DNA of 52,049 nt from Cyanobacteria bacterium SZAS LIN-3 (GCA_018266215.1 JAFEAV010000046.1:1-52049), one strand, 5' to 3'. Positions 39,203 through 48,414 are shown, counted from the stretch's first letter. Translations and numbers: made by a program. Notes: generated from the sequence alone by a model not told the origin.

Positions 39203-41041
39203 TTGAAGGTCATGCGCATTTTCTCCAATCTCTCGCTGGCCCGAAAAGTCCTGATCCTTGTTTTTGTGCCGGTTTTCATCGAGCTGAGTTTCCTCGCCAC
39301 GCTCTACCTCATGCTCGAACAGTCCGAAAACGAGCGTCAGCGCGAGACCCATGCGCGCGAGGTGGCGGGCCAGGTCAATACATTGTTGCGCCTGATGCTG
39401 GAAGCCGGCACGGCCAGCGTTCTTTCGTATATGACCAGCTCTTCTTCTTATTACAAGCGCTATCGTCAGTTGAGCGCCGACTTCAACGCCGAAGCCTCTA
39501 AACTGGGCGCTCTTGTGCATAACAATACGCACGAGCGCGAGACTTATTCGCGCATGGCGGCCCTGAACCTGACCGTCATGAACGAGCTGAAAACCGCTGA
39601 CGAAGACTTTCGGCGCGGCGACAAGCAGAGCTCGATGACTCGCTGGCTCAAGCTGCAAAACGATATGAACAGCCTGTTTATGCTGGCCGACCAGCTGGTG
39701 GAAGAACAGCAGGCCCTGCAAAAAGCCAAGACAATAGCCCAGGCCCGGGCGCGTGAAAACGTCAAAGTTTTGATGCTGGTTTTCGCTTTGCTGACGATTG
39801 CCGTGGCCGCCGTTATCGTTCTCTATGTCAATCGCGGCACCACCAGACGCTTGCAGGACCTGGTGGAAAACACGCGCCGCCTGGCCTCCAGCAAGCCTCT
39901 CAGTCCACCTCTGCTGGGTGAAAAAGACGAGATTTCGGATCTCGATAAGGCCTTTCGCGATATGGCCGCGGCGCTGGCTGAGGCTGTTTCCAAAGAACGC
40001 GCCGTGCTGGAAAACGCCGCCGACGTAATTTGCACCATTGACGACGAAGGTCGCTTCATCACTGCCAACCCCGCCACCCTCAAGCTCTGGGGCTACACCC
40101 CCGAGGATTTGCTGGGCAGTCGACTGAGTTTCGTTTTACCCGCCGAGGATGCCGAAAAAACTCTGAGCGCCCTGCGCGAACTCGGCCGCAGCCGCGCCGA
40201 GGGCACCTTCGAAGCGACAGTCAAACGCAAGGACGGCGGCCTCTGTCAGACACTCTGGACGGCCCGCTGGTCGCCTGCGGAGAACGCTCTTTTCTGCGTC
40301 GTGCACGACATATCCGAGCGCAAGCGCATCGAAAATCTCAAGGAAGAATTCGTGGCCATGGTCAGCCATGAACTGCGCACGCCACTGACTTCGGTGCAGG
40401 GTTTTCTCTCCCTGCTTTCCGCCGGCGCCTATGCCCAGCTCAGTCAGTCCGGCTCCGAGAGCCTGGTTATGGCTGAGCAAAATGTCGATCGTGTCATTCG
40501 GCTGGTGAACGACATACTTGATGTGGAAAAGCTCAATTCGGGCATGCTCAGCTTTGAGCTGGCCGATATTGGATTGAATAAATTACTCAATGATTCGCTC
40601 AACGCCGTCACCGCCATGGCCGATCAAAAAGATTTGACCCTGGTCTGCCAGCCGCCCAGGCCCGAGCTTTTCGTGCGCGCCGACGGGGAGCGCATCACCC
40701 AGGTTTTGATCAATCTTCTCTCCAATGCCGTGAAATTTTCGCCCGAGGGAAAAACGGTCGAGGTGGTGGCCCTGGAGATGGGCCCGGAAGTCGAGGTCAG
40801 GGTCATCGACCAGGGGCGGGGGGTGCCGCCGCAGGAGCGGTCCGAAATCTTCGAGCGCTTTCACCAGGTGCAGGCCGCCGACGGCAAGGGCCATCACGGC
40901 ACCGGGCTCGGTCTTGCCATCAGTAAGGCCTTGATTGAGCGACATGGGGGTACAATTGGCATGTCCGAAGGCCCCTCGGGGGTGGGTAGTGTTTTCTGGT
41001 TCCGGCTGCCCCGGGCGGCGGGCGACAGGTCGAGCAGCTAA
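39203..41041 (+). CDS. Sensor histidine kinase B with PAS domain
   Basis: 612 aa from TTG 39203; ATG 39212 would remove three residues. Same layout as kinase A: TM1 (about 15-37), periplasmic helical region, TM2 (about 185-208), HAMP, PAS (ICTIDDEGRFITANPATLKLWGY), HisKA (MVSHELRTPL) with Glu after His rather than Asp, and ATPase (NLLSNAVKFSP, DQGRGVPP, GTGLGLAISKALIERHGG). The shared architecture and the identical order with the following regulator show that this is a duplicate of the 29892-32451 system. Confidence 0.9.
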   Translation: MKVMRIFSNLSLARKVLILVFVPVFIELSFLATLYLMLEQSENERQRETHAREVAGQVNTLLRLMLEAGTASVLSYMTSSSSYYKRYRQLSADFNAEASKLGALVHNNTHERETYSRMAALNLTVMNELKTADEDFRRGDKQSSMTRWLKLQNDMNSLFMLADQLVEEQQALQKAKTIAQARARENVKVLMLVFALLTIAVAAVIVLYVNRGTTRRLQDLVENTRRLASSKPLSPPLLGEKDEISDLDKAFRDMAAALAEAVSKERAVLENAADVICTIDDEGRFITANPATLKLWGYTPEDLLGSRLSFVLPAEDAEKTLSALRELGRSRAEGTFEATVKRKDGGLCQTLWTARWSPAENALFCVVHDISERKRIENLKEEFVAMVSHELRTPLTSVQGFLSLLSAGAYAQLSQSGSESLVMAEQNVDRVIRLVNDILDVEKLNSGMLSFELADIGLNKLLNDSLNAVTAMADQKDLTLVCQPPRPELFVRADGERITQVLINLLSNAVKFSPEGKTVEVVALEMGPEVEVRVIDQGRGVPPQERSEIFERFHQVQAADGKGHHGTGLGLAISKALIERHGGTIGMSEGPSGVGSVFWFRLPRAAGDRSSS

Positions 41042-41048
41042 GGAGCGC

Positions 41049-41720
41049 ATGGCTAAAGTCTTAGTAGTGGAAGATGATACGGCGCTGCAGCGCATGATCA
41101 GCGACTGGCTGACGCTTGAGCATTACAGCCTGGAGCTGGCGGGCGACGGTAAGGACGCCCTGGAGAAGTTGAAGTTTTATCAGTACGACGTGGTCATTCT
41201 CGACTGGCAATTGCCCGGGATGAGCGGTATTGAAGTGATTCGCGAATATCGCTCCGCCGGCGGCAAAACCCCGGTGCTCATGCTCACCGGCAAGAGCACT
41301 ATCCCGGATAAGGAAGAGGGCTTTGATTCGGGCGTGGATGATTATTTGACCAAGCCTTTTCATATGAAAGAACTCTCGGCGCGCCTGCGCGCTCTCCTGC
41401 GTCGGCCCACAACCCTGGTGACCGAGGTTCTGGAGTACGGCGCCCTGCACATGGACCGCCGTACCCATGTGGTTTTGATCCATGGCAAGGCCGTCGATCT
41501 CAAACCGACCGAATACGCCCTGCTGGAATTTCTCATGCGCCATCCCGGTCAGGTCTTCGCCGCCGAAGTGCTGCTGGACCGGGTCTGGTCCTCGCAATCC
41601 GATTCTTCCGTGGACGCGCTGACGACCTGCATCAAGCGTCTGCGCAAAAAGATCTCGGTGGAAGGCCAGGAGTCGATCATCAAGACAGTCTATGGCGTCG
41701 GTTATAAGCTGGAGCTCTAA
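41049..41720 (+). CDS. OmpR/PhoB-family response regulator B
   Basis: 223 aa from ATG 41049 (AAGGAG 3 nt upstream). Receiver: KVLVVEDDTAL, Asp at about 52 (VILDWQLPG), LMLTGKS, LTKPFHMKEL. Winged helix: LKPTEYALLEFLMRH, VDALTTCIKRLRKKI, TVYGVGYKLEL. It follows kinase B by 7 nt. It is similar to regulator A throughout (for example, VDALTTCIKRLRKKI is identical). Confidence 0.9.
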   Translation: MAKVLVVEDDTALQRMISDWLTLEHYSLELAGDGKDALEKLKFYQYDVVILDWQLPGMSGIEVIREYRSAGGKTPVLMLTGKSTIPDKEEGFDSGVDDYLTKPFHMKELSARLRALLRRPTTLVTEVLEYGALHMDRRTHVVLIHGKAVDLKPTEYALLEFLMRHPGQVFAAEVLLDRVWSSQSDSSVDALTTCIKRLRKKISVEGQESIIKTVYGVGYKLEL

Positions 41721-41844
41721 GGCTAAGGCATCGCTATCTTAAAACTGCTGGCGCTCGCTTCAAATTTGCCGAATTCTATCGATTCTTTGCCTGATTCTGT
41801 CGCTCTTGCTATAAATCGGCAAGTGTTCCGCTAGTATATTGACC

Positions 41845-42789
41845 ATGATTGAGCAAAAGACTTTGCCGGGGGTGACTTCCCGGCAGCAGAAGATGACAGA
41901 GCTGCTTGGACGCCTGGCGACGAAGGAAGGCGCCCATTATTCGACCGTTCTGGAGGGCGTCAAGTTTATGCGCGCCAGTACGAATTTCCCGCGCGTGCCC
42001 GTGCTTTACGATCCCAGTATCGTCATTGTCGGCCAGGGGCGCAAACGCGGTTATCTGGGCGGTCAGGTCTTTCACTACGACCCGCACAATTATCTGGTTT
42101 TGACTGTGCCCATGCCCTTCGAGTGCGAGACCGAGGCCGGCGAAGACGGGCCGATGCTGGCCTTTTCGGTGCGCATCGATATAGGTGTGCTGAACGAACT
42201 GGTAATGAATATGGACCCGCGTGCTCTACCCCGGCCCGCCGACGCCATTCTGGGCATCTATGCCACGCCCATGAATGAGGCCCTGACCGATGCCGCCATT
42301 CGACTTTTGCAGTGCATCGACACGCCGGGGGAGGCCCGGGTGATGGGACCGGCGATCATGCGCGAAATTACTTATCGTGTGCTCTGCGGCCAGAATGGCG
42401 GCGCGCTGCGTGAACTTCTTGCCCACAACGGCAAGGTCGGCCCGATCCAGCGGGCCATCGAGCGCATGCAGGCCGAATACGCCAGCGCCATAGACATTCA
42501 AACCCTGGCCGACGATGTCGGCATCAGCGCCTCCGCCTTCCATCACAATTTCAAGGCCCTGACCGCCACTTCGCCCCTGCAATATTTGAAGACCATTCGC
42601 CTGCACAAAGCCAAAATGCTCATGGTCTACGAGGGCCTGACCGCCGGAGCCGCCGCCGAAAGAGTCGGATACGAAAGCGCTTCGCAGTTCAGTCGCGAAT
42701 TCAAGCGTTTCTTCGGCGAATCGCCGGTCCAGGAAGCTGCGCGCACCCGGGCGCTGCTGGGCGTGGAAGAGAGTGCGATAAGGGCCTAA
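41845..42789 (+). CDS. AraC-family transcription regulator (AraC_N type)
   Basis: 314 aa from ATG 41845; a TTG at 41839 is an alternative. No ribosome-binding site is visible, so the mRNA may have a very short leader; TATAAA sits about 33 nt upstream. The N-terminal cupin-like domain (about 1-190; LYDPSIVIVGQGRKRGYLGGQVFHYDPHNYLVLTVPMPFECET) matches the AraC_N type that binds small ligands. The C-terminus has two helix-turn-helix motifs (DIQTLADDVGISASAFHHNFKALT and AAERVGYESASQFSREFKRFFG), ending with the usual P-x-x-F-like phrase. Confidence 0.85.
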   Translation: MIEQKTLPGVTSRQQKMTELLGRLATKEGAHYSTVLEGVKFMRASTNFPRVPVLYDPSIVIVGQGRKRGYLGGQVFHYDPHNYLVLTVPMPFECETEAGEDGPMLAFSVRIDIGVLNELVMNMDPRALPRPADAILGIYATPMNEALTDAAIRLLQCIDTPGEARVMGPAIMREITYRVLCGQNGGALRELLAHNGKVGPIQRAIERMQAEYASAIDIQTLADDVGISASAFHHNFKALTATSPLQYLKTIRLHKAKMLMVYEGLTAGAAAERVGYESASQFSREFKRFFGESPVQEAARTRALLGVEESAIRA

Positions 42790-42902
42790 ACAGTCTGTGC
42801 AATCCTGTTGGCAGGCGGGTACATTTCCTTTGAATGGCGGTCACGAATGGACCTATAAGGATTATCCGGCGGTCTGATAAATCTCGTGTGGTGGAGAAGC
42901 AA

Positions 42903-44951
42903 ATGGTTGAAGTTAGAGATAAGCAGAAGCTGGGCGAGCTGATAGTGGAGCTCGGCATCCTGGATAACAGGGATCTGGGTCAGGCCCTGTCGATTGCCCA
43001 GGAGACAAGCCTGCCGCTGGGAAGGGTGCTTGTTCTTTCCGAGATGGTGACCGAGGAAGTGCTGATGGCGATTCTCCGCTGTCAGAGCCTGCTCAAACAA
43101 AATCTAGTCGATATCGATCTGGCGCGCAAGGCGATGCAGCAGGTTTCGCAGAGCCAGTCCTCCCTCGACGACGCTCTCTTTAAATTGGGCTGGAATCCGG
43201 CGGCGACAAAGGATACGACACCCCTGGGCGAGCTGCTCATCGATGCCGGCTATGTCACCCGCGAACAATTGCAGCAGTCGCTGGATAAAAACAGCTCCAC
43301 CGGCCTGCCTTTCGGTCGGCTGCTGGTGCTGAGCGGCGCGCTCACCGAGGGACTTTTGACCGGTGCTTTAAATGCGCAAATCCTCATACGTGACGGCAAG
43401 CTCAGTAAGTCGCAGGCGGCCGAGGCTTTGAAAGAAGCGAAGGCGCGGCAGGTCTCGGTGGAAGTACAGCTCAAGGAAAAAGGTTTCTACGATCTGCCCA
43501 ACCGCAGCTGTCCCAGGCTGGGTGAATTGCTTTTATTTTGCGGCGTGATATCGCAATCGGATCTGGTCAGCGCCCTGGAACTGGGCCTGATGAACAAAGT
43601 GCCGGTCGGTCAGGTCCTGACCGAATCCAATCAGGTCAGCGCCAAGATCATGGACGCGGCGCTGCAAGTGCAAAATCTCATGGCCTCCGACAATATGAGC
43701 ATCACCGATGCCCGCGGTGTAATCAGCGCGGTCAAGGACGGCATGGCGCTGGAAGAGGCCCTGCAACAGTTGCAGGGGGCGAAGGAGGACGCGCCGCGCG
43801 AGGTGGAAAAAGCGCACCTTTCGCTCTTCGATTTTTTGAAGAGTCTGGGGCGCATAGACGACGAAGAAGTGAACGAGGCTTTTCAGCACGCCAAGCATAA
43901 TTCGGATGTTCTTTCGCAGGTGCTCCTCATATCGGGTGCGCTCGATGAGGACACGATCGAACGGGCCGAGAAGTGCCGCAAACTTGTGCAGGCAAACAAG
44001 CTCAATCGTGAGCATGCCAATATTGCCTTTGATTATGCCGAGCGTTTCGGTGTTAACATCACCCAGGCCCTGAAGGAATTGCACTGGTATCGCCCGGAGG
44101 ATGAAGCCGAGGAAGAACCTAAAACCGAGCTGGAAGCGGTGCGAAAGGCCAGGGCCGATGTGGCGGCCAAGACTGCCTCCTCCGATCAGGCATCGGCTCA
44201 GGCGCAGAGTCAGTCTTCAGGCGGTGAGGCGAAGAAGGAAGAGTCCGCGGACGGGAATGCTGGTGGTGTCGCCGGCGGTGCCGCAGCCGGCGACAACGAA
44301 CTGGAATGGGACAATCTCAAGAAGCAGGTCAGCCATTTCAGTTTGATCGGCAAACTGGATAAGGCCCTGGAAAGCGCCCTCAAGCTCCTGCTCCTGGCCG
44401 AGGATAATTTTCAGGACAGACTGATTTACTGTCTCGATTCTGTTGCCAGCCTGTACACCCAGAGAAACAACCTGGATAAGGCTGAGCACTATTATCAGCG
44501 GGCGCTGGATTTGCGCAAGAACAGCGACAAGGACCGCGGCAGTTTGCTTGCCGCCGGCTACGGAAACATAGGCAAGATCAGCTATTTCAAAAAGGATTAC
44601 GCCTCCGCCGAGGATTATGCCCGCAAATTTATTGAAGTTGTGGCGACCGACAAGGGTAAGGAACATCCGGACGTAGCCTGCGGCTGGCAGAATTTAGCCA
44701 ATATCTTTTACGCCCAGAAAAAATACGGCAACGCCCAGCGCGCCTACCAGGTCGGCATTCATATCTGCACCAAGGGGCTGGGAGAAAGCCATCCCACGAC
44801 TGTGCAAATGAAACGCAGCTATGATGTTGTGCTGGAAGCGATTGAAGCTGAGGAAAACGCCGGTGTTCGGGACAAGGCCGCGCTCGGAGCCATCACCGGC
44901 AGCTGGCGCTGCCTGCCGCAGGACGCCGCCGACTCGCTGCACGAAGAATAG
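42903..44951 (+). CDS. Multi-repeat GspE-N/MshEN-type protein with C-terminal TPRs
   Basis: 682 aa from ATG 42903 (GGAG 6 nt upstream; a frame start at 42834 adds 23 residues of poorer context). At least four copies of a ~75-residue helical domain resembling the N-terminal domain of type II secretion ATPases (KLGELIVELGILDNRDLGQAL, PLGELLIDAGYVTREQLQQSL, RLGELLLFCGVISQSDLVSAL, SLFDFLKSLGRIDDEEVNEAF). The ATPase domain itself is absent. A Glu/Ala/Ser-rich linker (about 440-485) precedes TPR-like repeats (YQRALDLRKN, then NLANIFYAQKKYGNAQRAYQVG). These domains bind c-di-GMP or partner proteins in secretion systems; a signalling scaffold is inferred here. Confidence 0.7.
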   Translation: MVEVRDKQKLGELIVELGILDNRDLGQALSIAQETSLPLGRVLVLSEMVTEEVLMAILRCQSLLKQNLVDIDLARKAMQQVSQSQSSLDDALFKLGWNPAATKDTTPLGELLIDAGYVTREQLQQSLDKNSSTGLPFGRLLVLSGALTEGLLTGALNAQILIRDGKLSKSQAAEALKEAKARQVSVEVQLKEKGFYDLPNRSCPRLGELLLFCGVISQSDLVSALELGLMNKVPVGQVLTESNQVSAKIMDAALQVQNLMASDNMSITDARGVISAVKDGMALEEALQQLQGAKEDAPREVEKAHLSLFDFLKSLGRIDDEEVNEAFQHAKHNSDVLSQVLLISGALDEDTIERAEKCRKLVQANKLNREHANIAFDYAERFGVNITQALKELHWYRPEDEAEEEPKTELEAVRKARADVAAKTASSDQASAQAQSQSSGGEAKKEESADGNAGGVAGGAAAGDNELEWDNLKKQVSHFSLIGKLDKALESALKLLLLAEDNFQDRLIYCLDSVASLYTQRNNLDKAEHYYQRALDLRKNSDKDRGSLLAAGYGNIGKISYFKKDYASAEDYARKFIEVVATDKGKEHPDVACGWQNLANIFYAQKKYGNAQRAYQVGIHICTKGLGESHPTTVQMKRSYDVVLEAIEAEENAGVRDKAALGAITGSWRCLPQDAADSLHEE

Positions 44952-44972
44952 GAAGGATAGGGCGAAGGCGAC

Positions 44973-46298
44973 TCAGTCTTCACCGAAGCTGCTGTGCATG
45001 ATTTTCCCGGCTTTGTCGGCGTCTTTGCCGCTGACTACGCAGGTCAATTTCATTTCGCTGGTGGCGATCATTTTGATATTGATGCCGGCCGCGCCGAAGG
45101 CTTTGAACACCGTTGCCGCAATTCCTGACTGCCCCGCCAGACCGGCGCCGATCAGGCTTACCTTGGCGATGTCCTCATCGGCAATAACCGATGAAGCGTC
45201 CAGGTCGCCTTTGATTTCTTCCAGTATTTTGATGGTGGCGGCCAGATCGTTACTGTGCACCGTAAACGTGATGTTGTTGTGGCCCGCCGTCGGATGAAAA
45301 GCCTGCATGATCATATCTATGACAATATGGTTGTCGGCCAGCGATTGCATGATGCTGCCGGCAATGCCCGGTTTGTCCGGGACATCCATAATGGTGACGC
45401 AAGCCTGGTCTTTATCCACTGCCACTCCGCTAATGCTGCGGTAGATTTCCATGTCCTCTCCTCCATCTATGACTGTGCCTTCGTGGTCAGGCTTAAAGGT
45501 GTTGCGCACGCGCATCAATACTTTGTACTGCCGAGCCAGTTCCACGGCCCGCGGATGCAGCACCTGGGCGCCCAGGCGAGCCATCTCGATAACTTCTCCG
45601 TAGGAAACTCGTTTCAGCAGCCGGGCTTCCGGAACTACATTGGGGTCGGCTGTGAAAATTCCATCGACGTCAGTGTAGATGTCGCAAATTTGAGCCGAGG
45701 TGGCCGCCGCCAGGGCACAGGCGGTTGTATCGCTGCCGCCGCGCCCGAGCGTTGTTATATCGCCGTCGGCGGTAATGCCTTGAAATCCGGCAACAACAAG
45801 CACGTCATTTTCCTTCAAAGCCTTGGCCAGATTTTCGCTGTTGATGTCGACGATTCTGGCCTTGCTGTGAACCTTTTCGGTAAATATGCCGATTTGAGCT
45901 GCTGTGAAAGAGCGGGATTTGATGCCCAGTTCTTTGAGAGTCATGGCCAGCAGGGTGATGGAAATTTGCTCGCCTGTCGAAAGGAGCGAGTCGAGCTCTC
46001 TTCTATCCGGATTGCGCGCGCACTGAGAACCGAGCTTCAGCAGGTAATCAGTCGTGTCGCCCATGGCCGAAACCACCACTAAGAGTTTGGTCGGTGTGCC
46101 GCTGTTGTTTTGCTTTTTATTGGCTTCCAGCCTGTCTCTCACTATTTCGGCGACGTGCTGAATGCGCGCTAAATTTTTGACTGATGTCCCGCCAAATTTT
46201 AAAACTGAGATGTGGCCGAGTTCTTTATTAATAGCCGGAGAAAGCGCTGTGGATTCATTAGGTTTTTTTGCGTCTTTCTTTTGGTCGGTTTTATTCAT
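44973..46298 (-). CDS. lysC: Aspartate kinase
   Basis: 441 aa. It catalyses ATP-dependent phosphorylation of aspartate, the first step to Lys, Thr and Met. Kinase signature SVLKFGGTSVKNLARIQHV begins at about residue 31 after a non-conserved N-terminal extension; GRGGSDTTACALAAATSAQICDIYTDVDGIFTADP follows. Two ACT regulatory domains are visible at the C-terminus (VTIMDVPDKPGIAGSIMQSL and VSLIGAGLAGQSGIAATVFKAF), expected to give feedback inhibition. Last gene of the hom-thrC-thrB-lysC operon; it overlaps thrB by 8 nt. Confidence 0.92.
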   Translation of the reverse strand: MNKTDQKKDAKKPNESTALSPAINKELGHISVLKFGGTSVKNLARIQHVAEIVRDRLEANKKQNNSGTPTKLLVVVSAMGDTTDYLLKLGSQCARNPDRRELDSLLSTGEQISITLLAMTLKELGIKSRSFTAAQIGIFTEKVHSKARIVDINSENLAKALKENDVLVVAGFQGITADGDITTLGRGGSDTTACALAAATSAQICDIYTDVDGIFTADPNVVPEARLLKRVSYGEVIEMARLGAQVLHPRAVELARQYKVLMRVRNTFKPDHEGTVIDGGEDMEIYRSISGVAVDKDQACVTIMDVPDKPGIAGSIMQSLADNHIVIDMIMQAFHPTAGHNNITFTVHSNDLAATIKILEEIKGDLDASSVIADEDIAKVSLIGAGLAGQSGIAATVFKAFGAAGINIKMIATSEMKLTCVVSGKDADKAGKIMHSSFGED

Positions 46299-47310
46299 AG
46301 GTGGCTACCAGGCCTTTCTTGTCGACGGTGAGATCTAAAATTTGTGGTTTTTGTTTGCGCTTTTGAGCCCAATCCTCAAGATAGGTTTTTACTTCGGCTT
46401 TGTGTTTTTCGTGCACAATGACCAGACTGGAAGATCCCGCCCCGCTAAGAACACACCCGAGCACCGGCAAAGCCGGCAACTCGCGGCGAAGGGCCTGCAA
46501 TTCCGGCACAAGATGAATACGATACGGCTCGTGCAGCTGGTCGCTCAGTGCTTCGCGAAGAATATCATCGTCTCCGTTTACCACCGCACCAATCAGCAGA
46601 CCGGTACGCTGAACATTGTTAACCGCCTGCGACATTTCCACCCGCTTCGGCAAAACACGACGCGCTTCGTGGGTCGATAACTCGTATGGGGGCACCACAA
46701 TCAGGGTGTGCCATTTATCTGGCCAGTTCAGCCGCGACGTCAGTGCCCGGTTGCCCTTCTGGGTGTAACCCGAGATTATAAAGCCCCCCATGAGGCAAGC
46801 CGCCACGTTGTCCGGATGGCCTTCCAGCCGTGCCGCGGAAGCCAGAATTTGGTCCCTGTCCGGCGCGGCCGGACTACTAAAAGTTTGAGCGGCCCAGAGG
46901 GCTGCCAGTATGGCGGTGCTGCTACTGCCCAGGCCCCGGGCCAGCGGTATGTCGGTCTCTATTGTTATCTTGAAAATTGAAGTGATATCGCTTGAGTTTC
47001 TGGTTCTAGAAATTGAAGCGATATCGCTTGAGTTTTCAGAACCAATGGCCGCCAATTTTTCGAGATTGCCGGTGAAATTGTCTCGGAATACTTTGAATAT
47101 CAGATTGTCTTCTGTCGCCGAGAGACCCTGGGCCAGCGGCCCTTTTAATGTTACCAGGGGCTTATTAGCTAGAAATCCATTTGATTCGTTGGCGACTTCG
47201 AAAGTGACGGTGGTATAGACCCCCAGCGCTAAGCCAAGGGTGTCAAATCCTGGACCCAGGTTAGTCGTGCTGCCCGGCAGGCGCATGGTCAGTCGGCTTA
47301 TGCCTTTCAT
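46291..47310 (-). CDS. thrB: Homoserine kinase carrying palindromic-repeat insertions
   Basis: 339 aa from ATG 47310, which overlaps the thrC stop. GHMP-kinase motifs: LPGSTTNLGPGFDTLGLAL at the start and DIPLARGLGSSSTAILAAL as the ATP-binding loop, then PDNVAACLMGG and GAGSSS. It phosphorylates homoserine in threonine synthesis. Between the N-terminal strands and the ATP loop there is an extra stretch of about 20 residues (SSDIASISRTRNSSDITSI) encoded by two tandem copies of the palindrome (46980 and 47016), a repeat insertion in a core housekeeping enzyme. The insertion lies at a loop where length varies, so activity should survive. Confidence 0.9.
   Translation of the reverse strand: MKGISRLTMRLPGSTTNLGPGFDTLGLALGVYTTVTFEVANESNGFLANKPLVTLKGPLAQGLSATEDNLIFKVFRDNFTGNLEKLAAIGSENSSDIASISRTRNSSDITSIFKITIETDIPLARGLGSSSTAILAALWAAQTFSSPAAPDRDQILASAARLEGHPDNVAACLMGGFIISGYTQKGNRALTSRLNWPDKWHTLIVVPPYELSTHEARRVLPKRVEMSQAVNNVQRTGLLIGAVVNGDDDILREALSDQLHEPYRIHLVPELQALRRELPALPVLGCVLSGAGSSSLVIVHEKHKAEVKTYLEDWAQKRKQKPQILDLTVDKKGLVATYE
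46980..46993. repeat. Palindromic repeat copy 9 (one-base variant)
   Basis: AAGTGATATCGCTT inside thrB, read as SSDITS. It is the left member of a tandem pair 36 nt apart with copy 10; their flanks (TTGAA... and ...TTGAGTTT) are shared, so this looks like a tandem duplication. Confidence 0.85.
47016..47029. repeat. Palindromic repeat copy 10
   Basis: Exact AAGCGATATCGCTT inside thrB, read as SSDIASIS. Confidence 0.85.
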
Positions 47311-48383
47311 CACAGGCCCATTACCTTTTTGAGAGCATCAATTTCGGCATCGACCGGCGTCAGGTCGACACTGGTTACTTTTTGAGCAGTGTCGGGATCT
47401 TTAAGACCGTTTCCTGTCAGTACGCAGGTGACCAGAGCACTGTGGGGGATGGTCCCATCTTTCAGATGTTTGATTAAGCCGGCCAGGGAGGCTGCGCTTG
47501 ATGGTTCGGTAAATATTCCTTCGGCTGTGCCCAGAAGCTTATAAGCCGAGAGAATTTCTTCGTCGGTGACGCTGTCGATTTTGCCGTTGGATTCGGAAGC
47601 GGCTCTGACCGCTTCTTGCCAGCTGGCTGGATTGCCGATGCGGATGGCGGTGCCGATCGTTTCAGGATTTTTGATTGGCTCTCCGCGTACGATGGCCGCC
47701 GAGCCTTCGGCTTCAAAGCCGTGCATGCGCGGGGCGGCACTGGTTATCCCCAGCTCTCGATAGAGCTTGAATCCGCGCCAGTAAGCACAGATATTGCCGG
47801 CATTACCGACCGGAATGCAGAGATAGTCGGGTTGCCGGTCGAGGTGTTCAACTACTTCGAAAGCGGCGGTCTTTTGACCTTCCAGGCGGTACGGATTGAT
47901 GGAATTAACAACTGTGACCGGGGTTTGATCGGCTAATTCGCGCACCAGCTCCAGGGCGCGGTCAAAGTTGCCCTTGATGGGAAGAATCTGCGCTCCATAG
48001 TGTATGGCCTGGGCCAGCTTGCCCAGGGCCACATAGCCATGGGGCAGCAGCACGTAGCATTTCAGGCCGGCCTTGGTGGCAAAGGCTGCGGCCGAGGCAC
48101 TGGTATTACCGGTGGAGGCACATATAACAGCTCTGGCGCCTTCTTCAACTGCTTTGGAGATAGCCAGGGTCATGCCCCGGTCTTTGAAGCTGCCCGTCGG
48201 GTTCAAGCCTTCGAGTTTAAAAAACAGTTGCAGGTTGGGGTAACCCAGAAGCTTCGGAATGTTCTGCGCCTGCACCAGGGGTGTGTTGCCTTCGCCCAGC
48301 GTGACCACCGGAGTACTGGCTGTAACCGGCAGATGCTGCCGATATTTTTCGATCAAGCCGATTTTGCGAAATGTGGTTTGCAT
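47310..48383 (-). CDS. thrC: Threonine synthase
   Basis: 357 aa. PLP-dependent fold type II enzyme that converts O-phosphohomoserine to threonine. Signature LEGLNPTGSFKDRGMTLAI holds the PLP-binding Lys (in SFKDRG), and the glycine-rich phosphate-binding phrase PVGNAGNICAYW is also present. It starts 31 nt after hom and overlaps thrB. The length fits the short bacterial class. Confidence 0.93.
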   Translation of the reverse strand: MQTTFRKIGLIEKYRQHLPVTASTPVVTLGEGNTPLVQAQNIPKLLGYPNLQLFFKLEGLNPTGSFKDRGMTLAISKAVEEGARAVICASTGNTSASAAAFATKAGLKCYVLLPHGYVALGKLAQAIHYGAQILPIKGNFDRALELVRELADQTPVTVVNSINPYRLEGQKTAAFEVVEHLDRQPDYLCIPVGNAGNICAYWRGFKLYRELGITSAAPRMHGFEAEGSAAIVRGEPIKNPETIGTAIRIGNPASWQEAVRAASESNGKIDSVTDEEILSAYKLLGTAEGIFTEPSSAASLAGLIKHLKDGTIPHSALVTCVLTGNGLKDPDTAQKVTSVDLTPVDAEIDALKKVMGL

Positions 48384-48414
48384 TCGTCGTTTTCCTTTGC
48401 GCTCACTCAGGAGG

